Positions 32,473 through 43,647 of a stretch of 64,000 nt of DNA are shown here, piece by piece. Origin of the DNA: Tridacna crocea (taxonomy: Eukaryota > Mollusca > Bivalvia > Cardiida > Cardiidae). The stretch is taken from assembly GCA_943736015.1 (NCBI GenBank), contig OX031059.1:59593159-59657158 (forward strand), in the 5' to 3' direction. The position numbers were made by a program, and so were the translations under genes. Position 1 is the first letter of the stretch. Each line of letters starts with the position of its first letter. The notes beneath the pieces were generated by a model. It saw only the letters and a program-made list of their open reading frames with translations. It was not told the origin of the DNA and ran no database searches.

Positions 32473-32702
32473 TTAACCTTTTCCCAAACAATCCAGATTT
32501 TTAACGGTCATGTGAAAGAAGCCTTGTGAAAATATTGTGGGAAAAGGAGAAAATGCTGGTAACCAGCATTTTCTCCTTTTTCTACAATCTTTTCAACCCT
32601 TCACAAAACTAATTTCCATTTTTTCAAGTCGACTTTGTTTTGTCGTCTGCAAATGATTTCAATTTGGACCAGTCTTATATTTCGTCGTTTGGTAAAGATT
32701 TA
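32473..32702 (+). mobile_element. MITE-A
   Basis: TTAA both ends; intact core with GGTAACC centre. Confidence 0.92.
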
Positions 32703-32703
32703 A

Positions 32704-32750
32704 TGCTGTCTGCGCAGGCTGATGTGAATCGAAGTCTTTTTTGCTATAAC
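32704..32750. mobile_element. MITE-J fragment
   Basis: CTGTCTGCGCAGGCTGATG and GAATCGAAGTCTTTTTTGC, half of the core only. Confidence 0.5.
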
Positions 32751-33483
32751 TAGCCTTTTATGCGTGTCGAAGCACTATACTAGCTCAAGAAATATTCAGC
32801 CGATTTAAAAGCAAAATGGATATGTTTTATGCGACAACTTCCATAGCATAAAAGCTGCTACCAGAGTACCGCTCATCTGGATTACCGAAAATTGTCAATA
32901 TTACAAAAATATTTAATCCACCTAATATTCCTAGGGGAATGAAAAATACAGAATTTTAAATGAGAAATTGAATACACAATTGAATTAAATGATTTGATTA
33001 ATTTAAAAATATAATTACACAATTTAACTAAATTAAATACACAATTCAAATTTAGAGTTAACAATTTTAAATGAAAAAAAAAATGCTTCACATTGATCTT
33101 TAGCGTCAAATAATTGTTATAATGTTATGATTGAATAGATAAGTGCAGGAGCAAAGAGTGTAGACCAAGATTGTGCAAGTGCAGGCTGATAAGGGCCAAC
33201 ACATCGTTCGGAATTATAGTCACCGACAAATGGGAAAAGTACACAAAATCTTTAAAATATATTTTTTATTTTATTGACAGTATGGATAGTTGGAGCACTG
33301 TCATAATCCGAACATTATGCTATTCGCTTTGACCTCGGATTTTTGATATTTTTCTCCGTCAGTTTAAAGAACTACGGTTTCCTATGCTAAGCACGTGAAA
33401 GAGTTCTTAGTCAAGATACTGAAGATTCCCTCGGCTACTATAATACTGATTAATTCCCCTTGAGACAACAAGGGACTATTCAC
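32751..33483. other. Unassigned AT-rich DNA; remnant of MITE-B near 33155
   Basis: GAGTGTAGACCAAGATTGTG resembles a single MITE-B arm. The 32900-33100 stretch is a TTTAAAT-rich low-complexity region. Confidence 0.4.
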
Positions 33484-33569
33484 CATAACGTCAGTTTACT
33501 TCCTAAACCTCGTAATTACAGTTTGTAAGAAGCTGTAGGTATGAGGTTTTGGGAGTAAACGGGCGATAA
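33484..33569. mobile_element. Palindromic element K
   Basis: ACGTCAGTTTACTTCC / GGAGTAAACGGGCG ends; CCTCGTAATTACAG and CTGTAGGTATGAGG arms. Confidence 0.75.
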
Positions 33570-33585
33570 TGTTGTTGAAAAATGT

Positions 33586-33835
33586 TTAACTTTCCCAAAA
33601 AACAAAATTTTAGACTTGTCCAAATGAAAAGCGTTTCAGAAGACAATATAAATGCGATTCAAAAGTTGAAATGTGTTTTTGAAAGGATGAAAAGCATTGT
33701 TGGAAAAACAGAAATGCTGCTTACCAGCATGGTTTCCTTTTTCAACAATGTTAGCAAAAGCCGTCCTAGGTCCATCAGCATTTATTTCAGCTGTTAGGGT
33801 CGTTAAAAACGCGATATTGTGTGGTAAAGGGTTAA
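33586..33835 (-). mobile_element. MITE-A
   Basis: TTAA both ends. The core is degraded on one side (AAACAGAAATGCTGCTTACC). Confidence 0.82.
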
Positions 33836-34127
33836 TGCAGCATTGAACCCGACCCAATCAAATCAAAACAAACAAAGCCACTCATGATGTGGCCGTTCAG
33901 TAAGTCAAGCTTCTTCCATTGTTTTATCAGCACGATATCAACATTCCGAAGTCAAATGATGGTATCTAGTGCCAAGGTACGCTATTTCACGCCGCTGTAA
34001 TTCTGGCTGATAATGTGGCTTGGAACTTACAACTCTCTTCGACACGGAAACCTGTTGGAGTCATTAAGGACGACACATATCAAGATCAGGCTGCACGGTC
34101 TTGGTTCTACATCATACCACGATATTG

Positions 34128-34380
34128 CCTGCATCACGCGAAAAGGAGCATTCGAACATTTGCGTAAAGTGTCGTCTCAGATCAGCCTGCGCAGTCCGCT
34201 AAGACTAACTCGAAACGGTACTTTCCATTGTTTATGTAATTTTCTGTTTTGCGCACGTCTGCTGTAGGACAAAATATAATGTTGCCGTTGAGTGCCGTCT
34301 GGGATCAGCCTGCGTGAACTGCGCAGGCTGATCCGAGACGACACTCTACGCAAATGTCCTGATACCCCTTTTGCAGGCGA
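34128..34380. mobile_element. MITE-C
   Basis: CACGCGAAAAGGAGCATTCG left, two hairpins (GATCAGCCTGCGCAGTCCG; GATCAGCCTGCGTGAACTG / GCGCAGGCTGATC), right ACGCAAATGTCC. Termini decayed. Confidence 0.8.
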
Positions 34381-34670
34381 ATTTATGCGATTAAAAAACT
34401 GTGACCAATGATGGCAACAACCTGATCATCAAATCATTATCTCCTGGTAGATGGCATTCAACTGTTACACATCGATCTGTCTATCTTTGGACATTCTGAG
34501 TTCAGAACTGGACTACTTTTTAAAGCAGCCGTTACTTTGAATTTCATAATGAAATAAAGGTTTACTAAATAAAACCATACCTGATGGGATTTATTCAGCT
34601 CTGATCGGCTAGCAAATAACCTATGCATGGGCCATTTATTAAAACAGCCCCTACATGCTTGAGTCATAGG

Positions 34671-35029
34671 CGTTGTCTGCGCATGTCATATTCTTCGAAG
34701 ATTCGACTGTCTTATATGACGCATTACTAGCCCCAAAAGCGGGCTGACTGTAATATCACGCTGTATGAAGTAGCAATGTAGAAAATAGCTTTTATCAATA
34801 CTTTTTAGGAGAAATGAGACCTGTTTTAGCTCCAGATTTCTCTAGACTAGCTGCTGATCATAGCTGAGTGAATTGCATGAGGTAGAGTTTTATTGAGTAA
34901 ACGTTTATTTTAGTTTGAAATTCACTTGAAGTAACGGTTATCGCGTAGGAAAGTGGTTCGGTTCTGTACCCATGATGCCCAAATTAGTCAGATGAGTATT
35001 TATAGAATGCCATCTAGCGGGAGATAATG
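34671..35029 (+). mobile_element. Element E, copy 2
   Basis: Same ends as 31303-31740. The direct repeat GAGTCATAGG at 34661-34670 and 35030-35039 is the target duplication. Lacks the 80-bp internal segment. Confidence 0.88.
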
Positions 35030-35111
35030 GAGTCATAGGCTATATAATGCCTTCGGTATAAGGCCTACTTTTCCTAGGTATACGAGGATGGGTGATGTGT
35101 CATAGTATACA

Positions 35112-35149
35112 GGTCGAATCTTCGAAAAATATGACATGCGTAGACAACG
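35112..35149 (-). mobile_element. Inverted terminal fragment of element E
   Basis: GTCGAATCTTCGAAAAATATG then ACATGCGTAGACAACG is the reverse complement of the element E start, 82 bp beyond copy 2. Confidence 0.7.
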
Positions 35150-35404
35150 TCATCAAATATGTCTTCATGAATTAAGAGGTATTTCTAAAAATACCTGTAA
35201 GGTAATATATTTAAATTGACTGTGCGGTAATAGATTTAAGCATCTCGTGCATGATGATTCGATTACAGAAACTGCAGTAAAATGCACGGTCGGATATCAT
35301 TATACCCTCGTAGCTTAATATACTTTTGATTGCGCCAAGTAGAATTCGATTAGTTGTTTCATTTGGAACTGTTTTTGCTGTTTCTCATACCAAGAATTCC
35401 TGTT

Positions 35405-35632
35405 TTAACTTATTACCAAACGACAAAATGTTTGGCTTGTCCAAATTGAAAGTATTTGCATGCGACAAAATAAAAGTGACTGAACATTTGAAAGTTGTTT
35501 TGTGAAGGGTAGAAAACATTGTAGGAAAAGAAGAAAATGCTGGTTACCAGCATTTTCTCCTTTTCCCACAATATTTTCTATATGCTTCTTCCTCAAGGTC
35601 GTAAAAGTAGGTATTGTGTGGTGATGGGTTAA
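35405..35632 (-). mobile_element. MITE-A
   Basis: TTAA ends; GGTTACC centre; CCAAATTGAAAGTATTTGC arm. Confidence 0.92.
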
Positions 35633-35702
35633 TGGTGCTGAAGAAAATTGTAGGTGATTTTAGGAGAGTATAGATTACGATCAGACTGTTAAGGGTGTAG
35701 GT

Positions 35703-35906
35703 GTGGGAACCCTAGTCACCAACCAGTCATAAGAATGTTCTCAGTCTTATTCCCTAGAATTTTCCAAACTTGAAAGTAAGACAATTTCCGATTGGTTAAA
35801 CCATTTTGGTTTAGCCAATCAGAAGTTGTGTTACATTCAAACATAGACAATCTTGGAGAATAAGACAAAGAATGTTCTTAAAATGCTCTGTGAATTCTGG
35901 CCCAGA
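35703..35906. mobile_element. Palindromic element H, copy 2
   Basis: CCGATTGGTTAAACC / GGTTTAGCCAATCAGAAG centre; outer arms include GAATGTTCTCAGTCTTATTC and GAATAAGACAAAGAATGTTC. Confidence 0.8.
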
Positions 35907-35989
35907 TTTTGGAGCTGCTTCGTCTGATGCTGTTTGTGATATTTTTGTACAGTGAATTGGGTCTAATTTTAAACTAACGATAGCTTCGC

Positions 35990-36640
35990 AGAGCGGCGCA
36001 TATACGCCCGAAGAAGATTGTTGGTAAAATGAGTTGAAATGAAGGATGGGCTGTTTTGAAGTTATGGTCTTTACAAAAAATCAAACTGAAAATTAACAAA
36101 AGGCAATAACTCAAAAACTAAAGGTGACAGAGTTGTGGCTGATGTGCCCTGCACTTCTCCATAATGTGATCTATCAGTGTATGAAGTTTCAAGTTGATAG
36201 CTTTTATTGTTTGGAAGTTATGGCCTGGACAAAAATTCAAATTGAAAACTAACAAAGGGCAATAACTAAAAAATTAGGGCGGCAGAGTTATGATTCTTGT
36301 GCACTGCTTTTCTGCCATATGTTCAATCAGTGTATGTAGTTTCAAGTTGATAACTTTTATGGTATGGAAGTTAGAGCCTAAACAAAAATTCAAAGTGAAG
36401 AGTTGGTTATTTCAGAAATCAAGGGCAGATAATTTCAGAACGCAAACAGCGATCCAAATTCTAAGACCCAGGTGCACAACTTGACATCATGGAAATTTAT
36501 TGTGGCAAGTTTCAAATAATTTTGATGGAAACTGTAAGAGGAGTTGCACACACAAGAAATTCCTAACGGACAGACAGACGGACGGACGGACAGACGGACG
36601 GACGACCGGGGGTATAACATAATACGAACTTCTGGCGTAT
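35990..36640 (+). repeat. Mollusc-type tandem repeat N
   Basis: Two full units and part of a third, about 155 bp each: ACAAAGGGCAATAACTAAAA, GGCAGAGTTATGATTCTTGT, ATCAGTGTATG, TTTCAAGTTGATA. The end is ACGGACAGACGGACGGAC with GGGGGTATAACATAATACG. I recall this form as widespread in bivalves; it carries no gene. Confidence 0.75.
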
Positions 36641-36955
36641 AAAAATGACAAAATAGTCTGCACTCTGTGAGAAAAAGCATATAATACAATGTTGCAGTCT
36701 CTAGGCTGTATTTATAACACTAGCAAGGCGGTCTCTGGCCAGTGGAATTCTGCAGCCACTTATGTACTTGGCGCGAACATTTTGTGAACTTGGCATTTGA
36801 TTGAATTCCTGTTTTATTTGTTCCGTAAAAAGAATATAGATAAGCAAGAAATATTACATGACGCAGTATCGGCTTGGGAACATCGACAACCAGATGGTCT
36901 TTATTTATTCATGTCCTTGATTGAGGAGGTCTAAATCCATGGAGTCCTAAATATA
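36641..36955. other. Unassigned DNA
   Basis: Nothing recognised. Confidence 0.4.
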
Positions 36956-37275
36956 TGAGGCATGCTCTGCGAAAATGGGGCGCAATGCATCTCCGAAAAG
37001 TATGGACTAAAGTCAGTCTGCGCAGGCTTGCATCATTTGCGTAAAGTTCGTCTCGGATCAACCTGTGCAGTCCGAGCAGGCTAGTCCGAAACGTCTCTTT
37101 TCGTGTTTATGTATTTTTCTTTTTTTGCACAAGTCCCATGTAGCACAAAATCAAATTTAGTCGTAAAATGCCGACGACACTTTACGCAAATGTCGAATGC
37201 CCCGCGTGTTGCAAGCCACGTAATGTCTTGCTTGGTGTCATACATCGTAGAGATGGATTAAGCCCCCTTTAGCCA
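36956..37275 (+). mobile_element. MITE-J split by a MITE-C
   Basis: Left part GAGGCATGCTCTGCGAAAAT...CAGTCTGCGCAGGCTTGCA; right part GATGGATTAAGCCCCCTTTA and GCCAGAGCTTAG. The MITE-C lies between. Confidence 0.7.
37025..37217. mobile_element. MITE-C nested in MITE-J
   Basis: GCATCATTTGCGTAAAGTTC, GGATCAACCTGTGCAGTCCG and the right end GCGTGTTGCAAGCC. The second hairpin is deleted down to GCCGACGACACTTTACG. Confidence 0.75.
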
Positions 37276-37830
37276 GAGCTTAGATCTTGTTAAATAGAAA
37301 TTTTTAGTAGAGTACAGTCACACAGCTTTCAATATTTTTAGTGGGTTCAGTTCCTGTAGGAGTTCTTGACAAAATATTTCTGATTGAAAAAACGATCTCA
37401 GGTTATTTCTGACAGGTATCAGAAACAGGTGTGTTGCATAAGAGCTTTTTTGACCTGTTAGATTAACCACTCCCTTTCGTCAAAGATTATGATTCTTCTC
37501 ATAAAAAATGTTAAAGAATTCTATTCAGAAAAAAATAAATCTATAAATGGATGAAGCTTATATAACTGTCTTCACAAAAGTGTTTTATTCTTCTTCCTTA
37601 TTTTGAGTTACCAAAAAGAAAAAAGGGTCCGTGCGTTTTTGACAACTCAATTTCACGAATTGCGTAACAAATCTGCTTTTTAATGGGGAGATGTTGTCGA
37701 TAATTCATTATGTATTTCCGATTAATGGTTTGTCCATATTAATTTTGTCCTTGCCCATGTCTGCTCTCACGGTTGGCTGTCCAACCGTGTTTAAAGCGTC
37801 ATAGATTTAGGAAAGTTACCAAAACAACGA
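37276..37830. other. Unassigned DNA
   Basis: Nothing recognised. Confidence 0.4.
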
Positions 37831-38312
37831 ACTATATATGTCGTAGGCCAGATTGGAATCTAGGAAGATCCGGAATCTGCCTAGACCAAATTAGAATTAT
37901 AATTTTGTCTAGACCAAAATAGTTTGTTTTCGAAAAAAAAAAATCAATTGTACAAATCGACATATCTTTACAAATGAGAGGTGTTTTTGATTTAAGAAAT
38001 GTGCTTCTTTGTTTTTTCCTATAATAGCTTTGTTTTCCACATTTTCTTTTCACTAAAGTGCAAAACATTCAAAATATATTCTTGCTCCGAATTTTTTATT
38101 AAAACGTTTTTCATTTTGGGGTTTTAGTCAAATAAGATGGTTTATAGGTAGTTGCACTACATTCAACAAGAAAATATTCCAATTTGGTCCAGGCAGATTG
38201 TGGAGCTGCAAAGCCAAATTGGAATCCTCATTTGGTCTAGAGAGAATTACAGTTTGGTCTAGGCATCTGGATCTGTCTAGGTTCCAGTTTGAACTACGAC
38301 ATATATATCCAA
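37831..38312. mobile_element. Element V with long terminal inverted repeats
   Basis: Left arm TATATATGTCGTAGGCCAG, GAATCTAGGAAGATCCGGAA, GCCTAGACCAAATTAG. The right arm, reversed, reads TATATATGTCGTAGTTC, GGAACCTAGACAGATCC, GCCTAGACCAAACTG. Arms exceed 100 bp and flank an AT-rich middle. Single copy here. Confidence 0.75.
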
Positions 38313-38362
38313 GACACGGCGTATAAAAGCGACTTGTTCCTCCTTTTATCGCTGTCTTCTGT

Positions 38363-38625
38363 ACGGCGTGCAACCTGCGAAAAGGGGCATTCGGACATTT
38401 GCGTAAAGTGTCGTCTCAGATTAGCCTGCATAGTCCACGCAGGCTAATCCGAGACGGCACTTTACGACAACATTAGATTTTGTGCTGCAGTAGACTTGTG
38501 TGAAACAGAAAATTACATAAAAGTGGAAAGTATCGGTTCCGATTAGCCTGCGAGGAATGTGCAGGCTGATCCGAGACGAAACTTTACGCAAATGTCCGAA
38601 TGCCCCTTTTCGCGTGTTGTAGGCC
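38363..38625. mobile_element. MITE-C
   Basis: GCGTGCAACCTGCGAAAAGG and CCTTTTCGCGTGTTGTAGGC ends; hairpins around TAGTCCACGCAGGCTAATCC and GATTAGCCTGCGAGG. Confidence 0.85.
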
Positions 38626-38692
38626 AATTATGTAAGCAATCACAGCTTTGAATATATGTAAGCCATACTTTGGCAGAAGAGGACTAGATTTG

Positions 38693-38914
38693 TTAACTCA
38701 TTACCAAACAGCACTATTTTAGGCTTTTCAAATCGAAAGCATTTGCAGACGACAAAATAAAAGTGACTGAAAACTTGAAATTTGTTTTGTAAAGGGTAGA
38801 ATATATTGTGGGAAAAGGGGAAAATGCTGGTTATCAGCATTTTCTCCTTTTCCCACAATGTTTTCTATAGGCTTTTTTCTAAGGGTCGTCAAAAGTAGTG
38901 TGGTAATGGGTTAA
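38693..38914 (-). mobile_element. MITE-A
   Basis: TTAA ends; core centre GGTTATC. Confidence 0.9.
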
Positions 38915-39027
38915 ACCATGGAAGTCATCACTTAATTATAAATCCATAAAAATCTCTATTTTATCTTCTGACTATCAGCTGAATTAGGAAGTAGAATTAT
39001 TCTTGAACATGCCCAAAATTAAGCAAA

Positions 39028-39130
39028 TGCAATGATGTTTTGATCCCGATCAGCCGACTTGTTCTGCGCAGGCTGACCACGGTCATTAGATTTTGCAGAT
39101 GCGGTAAACCCATTTTTCACAGAGCAAACC
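39028..39130 (-). mobile_element. MITE-J fragment
   Basis: CCCGATCAGCCGACTTGTTCT / GCGCAGGCTGACC core, then ATTTTTCACAGAGCAAACC. Confidence 0.6.
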
Positions 39131-39291
39131 TCGTTTAGATTGAAAGGTAACATGAAAGCCTTCGACTTTGCTACTTTCAGAGCCTTTACTGATACCGTTT
39201 GTAACAATAAAAATCAAGATGTCAATAAACTGAATAATGATATCTATTTTCGTAACACATTTTTTCATTTTTGTTTTATGTCTACCTACAG

Positions 39292-39465
39292 TCCAGATGA
39301 AGTCACGTCACCGGAAGTATCGGGTGGAAAACACGTGACCATCACGGTAACGGACACTTCAGCCGTAGACAGCCCCGACTCCATTGATAGACAAATACAT
39401 CCGGCCCTTGACCGCCCAATCAGCCCTTCATCACAGGGAACGTGGCCCTTGAAACGATCTCAAAG
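39292..39465 (+). CDS. Exon 2 of unrecognised gene
   Basis: A T-rich tract and TCTACCTACAG precede position 39292, and GTGGGT follows 39465. The GC-rich 174 bp encodes Pro-Asp-Glu-Val-Thr-Ser-Pro at its start, a Thr/Val run (His-Val-Thr-Ile-Thr-Val-Thr-Asp), several Ser-Pro and Asp-Ser-Pro motifs and ends Leu-Lys-Arg-Ser-Gln. This looks like a disordered, possibly phosphorylated segment; no domain is recognised. The first base completes the Gly codon left open by exon 1 (GG+T). The length is a multiple of three, so it could be skipped without a frameshift. The composition contrasts sharply with the AT-rich flanks. The open frame extends into both neighbouring introns, which reflects chance openness. 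Confidence 0.62.
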
Positions 39466-39576
39466 GTGGGTCATTGAGCACGCTGAGTATAGGTGTTGTT
39501 GTAGAGTAGATCGTCTTGCTTCAAGTATTTTGTGTATAAAGTGCGTCGTTAAGCCAATCATCTGATTGATGTAGTG

Positions 39577-39763
39577 GGGCCCGTATTCAACCATTCTTAA
39601 GAACGCTCGTTATTTTATTCTGCATAATTTTCTACATTTTTAAGTAAAACAACTTCTGACTGGCTAAAGCGAATGGTTTAGCCAATCAGAAGTTGTGTTA
39701 CATACAAATTTAGAAAACCTTGGAAAGTAAGACTAGGGATATTCTCAAGAATGGTTGGTGGAC
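39577..39763. mobile_element. Palindromic element H, copy 3
   Basis: GGGCCCGTATTCAACCATTC / CAAGAATGGTTGGTGG ends; GACTGGCTAAAGC / GTTTAGCCAATCAG centre. About 110 bp downstream of exon 2. Confidence 0.82.
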
Positions 39764-40511
39764 ATAAAGACATGGAAATATGTGACAGAATAAGTAAAAA
39801 AGTGAGTAAGAGGTAGCCTTAAGTAATAGACTGTCACGTGTTATTGTCTAAATAGATATATGAGAATAGAATAACTGTTTTGCCGTCCCTGATATTTCCG
39901 TGCCTCTTCGTCAGAAGAGGATTCTATAAATTAATTATGTAAGCACTCGAGGGAATAAAGCATCACCCTTTGTCATAATTGTCTCGCTAACCAAACTTGG
40001 CTGCATTAAAAAAAAATATCTGAATTCGTTTGGTCTCTATTCGGACCAAATTTGGTCAATTCTTGCACCTAATAAACTTGAAGTTCCTGGACGGTAAAGG
40101 CCAATCAGGCTTCTTTTACAGACATAGTACATCAATATCAGACTGTACAGAAGTTGCTATTTGATTTAAGATTTACCCTTACCCCTACAATGTAGCACAC
40201 ATTCTTGCTAAAACAGGATTGACGACAAGTAAAGGACTGTTTTTCGACTTGATATGGTCCATTTTATCTATTCGGCTCGATAAAAAAGGAACATAAAACA
40301 TAATTCCAACGGTTAGAATTTGAACGAGTTGCTAGCTACCATAATATGTTGTTATCAGAAGTAAAGTGTTCTTTTACACAGATGCCACATTTGACGAATT
40401 GCATGACGCTTGTGAACGTGACAGTTATATACCGCTAGAATGTACATTATTAACAATCTTAATATTGATATCAAAGGAGTATACTGAAACTTGGCCAAAA
40501 GTGGCCCTAAT
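39764..40511. other. Unassigned intronic DNA; weak MITE-B trace
   Basis: CAATATCAGACTGTACAGAAG near 40131 is a decayed MITE-B arm. Nothing else recognised. Confidence 0.4.
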
Positions 40512-40638
40512 TGAGAGGAGTTTTGAAAGACAATATAGGAAAAGGAGAAAGTGATGGTTAGTTGGTTACCACAATTTTCTTCTTTTCCCATAATAAAAGT
40601 TATTCTCCCAAACAGAAATGTCATCATTTCAGTCACAT
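40512..40638 (+). mobile_element. MITE-A, degenerate
   Basis: GGAAAAGGAGAAAGTGATGG and CAATTTTCTTCTTTTCCC around an enlarged centre (TTAGTTGGTTACC). It abuts the next copy. Confidence 0.6.
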
Positions 40639-40861
40639 TTAACCATTGCCCAAACGACAAATTTAAGACTTTTCCAAACTCAAACAGTTTGCAGACAACA
40701 ATTTCAAATTTGATAAAAAATGGCAGAAAGTTCACCAAATGGGTAGAAAACACTGTGGGAAAAGGAGAAATTGCTCGTTACGAGCAATTTCTCCTTTACC
40801 CACAGTGTTTTCAAAAGACTTGTTCTGCAGACACGTAAAAACAAGGGCTTGTATGGGTTAA
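40639..40861 (-). mobile_element. MITE-A
   Basis: TTAA ends. Core with matched changes on both arms: GAGAAATTGCTCGTTACG and GAGCAATTTCTC. Confidence 0.9.
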
Positions 40862-40925
40862 GTGGTCGTCTGTAAATTGCGTCCAATGTGAAGTTTTGTA
40901 AAATTTTGTCATTTTGTATAAAAAG

Positions 40926-41165
40926 TTAACCCTTTACCGCAAAAAAACCCACATAGTTTTAACGACCATTACAATGAGGGATTTTGAAAACATAGAGGTA
41001 TCAGGAGAAAATGCTGGTAACCAACATTTTCTCCTTTTTCCACACTGTTTTCTAAACCATTAAAAACAAATTCCATCATTTGAAAGACATATATGTATAA
41101 GTTTTCGTCTGCAAAAGCTTTGACTTTGGACCAGTCTAAAATTTTGTTGTTTGGTAAAGAGTTAA
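40926..41165 (+). mobile_element. MITE-A
   Basis: TTAACCCTTTACCGC start and TTGGTAAAGAGTTAA end. Core arms diverged (AACATAGAGGTATCAGGAG). Confidence 0.85.
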
Positions 41166-41714
41166 AAGACAAGCTGTCCGGAAACTCGATAAATTTTAAC
41201 AAATAATGATTATTTATGACTTCCCATATAACATACTGAGGAAAGGACCAACCTCTCCGTACATGGCAACGGTAGCCACATGGATTAACAGGAAAATAAT
41301 TGTCTGAATTTTTTCAATATAAAGTACCTTCTCTATGTCAGTTGTTTCAGAAAACCCCCACAGATCTGAGCTGTAAAACGATATTCGACCTGTTGTGCAG
41401 TCAAATAACCCCAAAGGTACATTTCATCTACTTCATATGGCAAACAATTCAGTCAACCAATAGACACAATTCTAGCCAAATTTAGATTAAACTTTTCCAG
41501 CCATTTCCGTTACCAACGAGTTATCTGGGTTCAACTGAACATATAGGCTTAAAGCCAAAACATCTTGTTGAAAGAAAAAAAAAAACTCTCAACGCAAAAG
41601 ACATGATCTCCGACCAATTTCGAGCGCCAAAAATACATTTCACTGTAATTCGAAAAGGTTTTATATCTTGTCGAGGGTTGACTCTACAAGCAGATGGTAT
41701 ATTGAATTTAGACA
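41166..41714. other. Unassigned DNA
   Basis: Nothing recognised. Confidence 0.4.
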
Positions 41715-41760
41715 ACACGTTCTGTGCAGTTTGATCCTGATCTATGCCGTTCGCCTAACT
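41715..41760. mobile_element. MITE-B half core
   Basis: ACGTTCTGTGCAGTTTGATC then CTGATCTATGCCGTTCGCC. Confidence 0.55.
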
Positions 41761-42132
41761 AATCCTCTGTTTTTCGCCTGTGGTGCTTGAAGGATAAAAA
41801 TCTGACAAATAACTCAAGAAGATCATTTGCGCATCCTGAAAATCGTTTCACCTTGACCCCAGTTGTGGAATGATTTCTGGCGTGCGCTCAAGAAAGTCAT
41901 TCCCGCCATAATGAAAGCATGAGTAGTTGTTTACTTGTCTTGCCATACATAACTAATGGTTCTTATGATTCCCCTTTTATTTCTCAGCGCGTAATTTATC
42001 CTCTGTGCAAAGATCATGTCTGGATAGCTAAGTAGTTTGTTGAATCCCCAGATGAATGTCCACAGATTGCTTGTTATACGAAGGGTCCCAATTTCGAATT
42101 TCAGCTTGGCGGAGCCAAAGTTTGATCCAGGA
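41761..42132. other. Unassigned DNA
   Basis: Nothing recognised. Confidence 0.4.
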
Positions 42133-42265
42133 TTAACCCTCTAACAAACAATTCCTCGTCTTTACGACCCAGAGGAAAAGGCCTTCTGAAAACATTGTGG
42201 GAAAAGGAGAAAATGCTGGTAACCAGCATTTTCTCCTTTTCCCACAATGTTTTCTACTATTCTAA
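42133..42265 (+). mobile_element. MITE-A, right arm missing
   Basis: TTAACCCTCTAACAAAC start; perfect 67-nt core palindrome at about 42186-42254 with central base A. The family right arm is absent. Confidence 0.88.
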
Positions 42266-42724
42266 AGTCAAGTTTCACTTTCAAATTTCGGGCGATTCTG
42301 TACCTACATCTAACCTCGTCCGTAAAAAAGTCGTTTCCATGTTAACTTTGAAAATCGTGATCTTATACATGGCGTGCTACTGTCAGTTGTTTAGCAACGA
42401 CAAATACAACCTCGATGAAGTAATTCACATCTATTTATCTGTCGGTACAAAAGAAATCCATCGAAATTGATAAATCGCGTTACATATGAATGTAAGAACT
42501 GTTTGTCAACTCAACTGAAATATAATTAGGAAGGTTTCATAAGAAAATTGAAACTCAAGTTTCCCTTTTTTATGAGAAACCTTACAATTTTCAGAACGGT
42601 TAACCGGCGTATTTCCGGGTATGTACCGATCTGGAGCATATCAATACAGCAGATACAGCCGAGGGAAATGATGGTTCCCATCACCCGAGGTATGCCGAAT
42701 GCCAGCTTCTATCGGCTGATCGAT
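42266..42724. other. Unassigned DNA
   Basis: Nothing recognised with confidence. Confidence 0.4.
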
Positions 42725-42774
42725 TATTAAATTCCCGAGTCTTAGCGAATGTTTTTTGGCGATGAAAGGCAATA
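42725..42774. mobile_element. Element D end fragment
   Basis: TTCCCGAGTCTTAGCGAATG and GGCGATGAAAGGCAATATT match the right end of 24395-24537. MITE-A follows directly. Confidence 0.55.
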
Positions 42775-43003
42775 TTATCCCATTACCACTCAATCCCTAC
42801 TTTTGACGCCCCTGAGAAAGAAGCATTTAGAAAACATTGTGGGAAAAGGAGAAAATGCTGGTAACCAGCATTTTCTCCTTTTCCTACAATGTTTTCTACC
42901 CTTCACGAAACAAATTTCAAATTTTCAGTCACTTTTATTTTGTCGTCTGCAAATGCTTTCGATTTGGACAAGACTTAAATATTGTCGTTTGGTAATGAGT
43001 TAT
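42775..43003 (+). mobile_element. MITE-A
   Basis: Nearly consensus core and arms; ends read TTATCCCATTACC and TTTGGTAATGAGTTAT, each one change from TTAA. Confidence 0.9.
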
Positions 43004-43013
43004 ACGAATTACA

Positions 43014-43545
43014 TTAAAGGTGGGCCTTCAGATTTTGGGACGAAAATTTTACAAAAATGCAAAAAAATCATCCTTATATTCCCAACGCCTTTTAATTTTC
43101 ATTCATAAAACCCCAGTAGTCGAAAACCTTCCTACAACACGAGAAATTAGAGATTTACCACAGCCCAGGTTGACACCAACGGGAGACATGTTCTATTTTT
43201 AGATGATCAATTCGCTCATTTACATACAGGAATACACAGACGAAGTTTCAAAAATAACGTCCGAAGAAGACATTCTGGAAATTAATTATTACATGTTTGT
43301 TGTGTAATGGAATTTAAGCGTTATGAGTCACGTGCCAGTCACACAATGCTTTTTTTGGCGCGAAATCTAAAAATACCTTAAGAGGCTACGTAGCCTTTTA
43401 AGGGAATACCATCAAACATTTTTTTAAAGTAATTTTATGAATCTTAATTATTGATGATTTGTATTATTTTTTCATATGAATTTCAGTGATATATATATAT
43501 ATTTCAATTTGGTGAGATGTAAAAATTCTAAATACCAACCTTTAA
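43014..43545 (+). mobile_element. Element L, copy 2
   Basis: TTAAAGGTGGGCC and CCAACCTTTAA ends; AAGAGGCTACGTAGCCTTTT palindrome; TGAGTCACGTGCCAGTCAC. Confidence 0.85.
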
Positions 43546-43647
43546 GGTTCTCTATCCTTAAAAAAGCACTTTTCTGAGGCTAACCCGTGGTGTGCGCGAA
43601 GCATAGAAATGAAATTGACCCTTTCGATGAAAAATTATCAAGCATTA

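Noticed and set aside
42749..43108. Recurring open frame with ENIVGKGENAGNQHFLL-like peptide, seen at many positions on both strands
   Set aside because: It is the translation of the MITE-A core palindrome. It appears wherever the element lies and in either orientation, so it is not a gene family.
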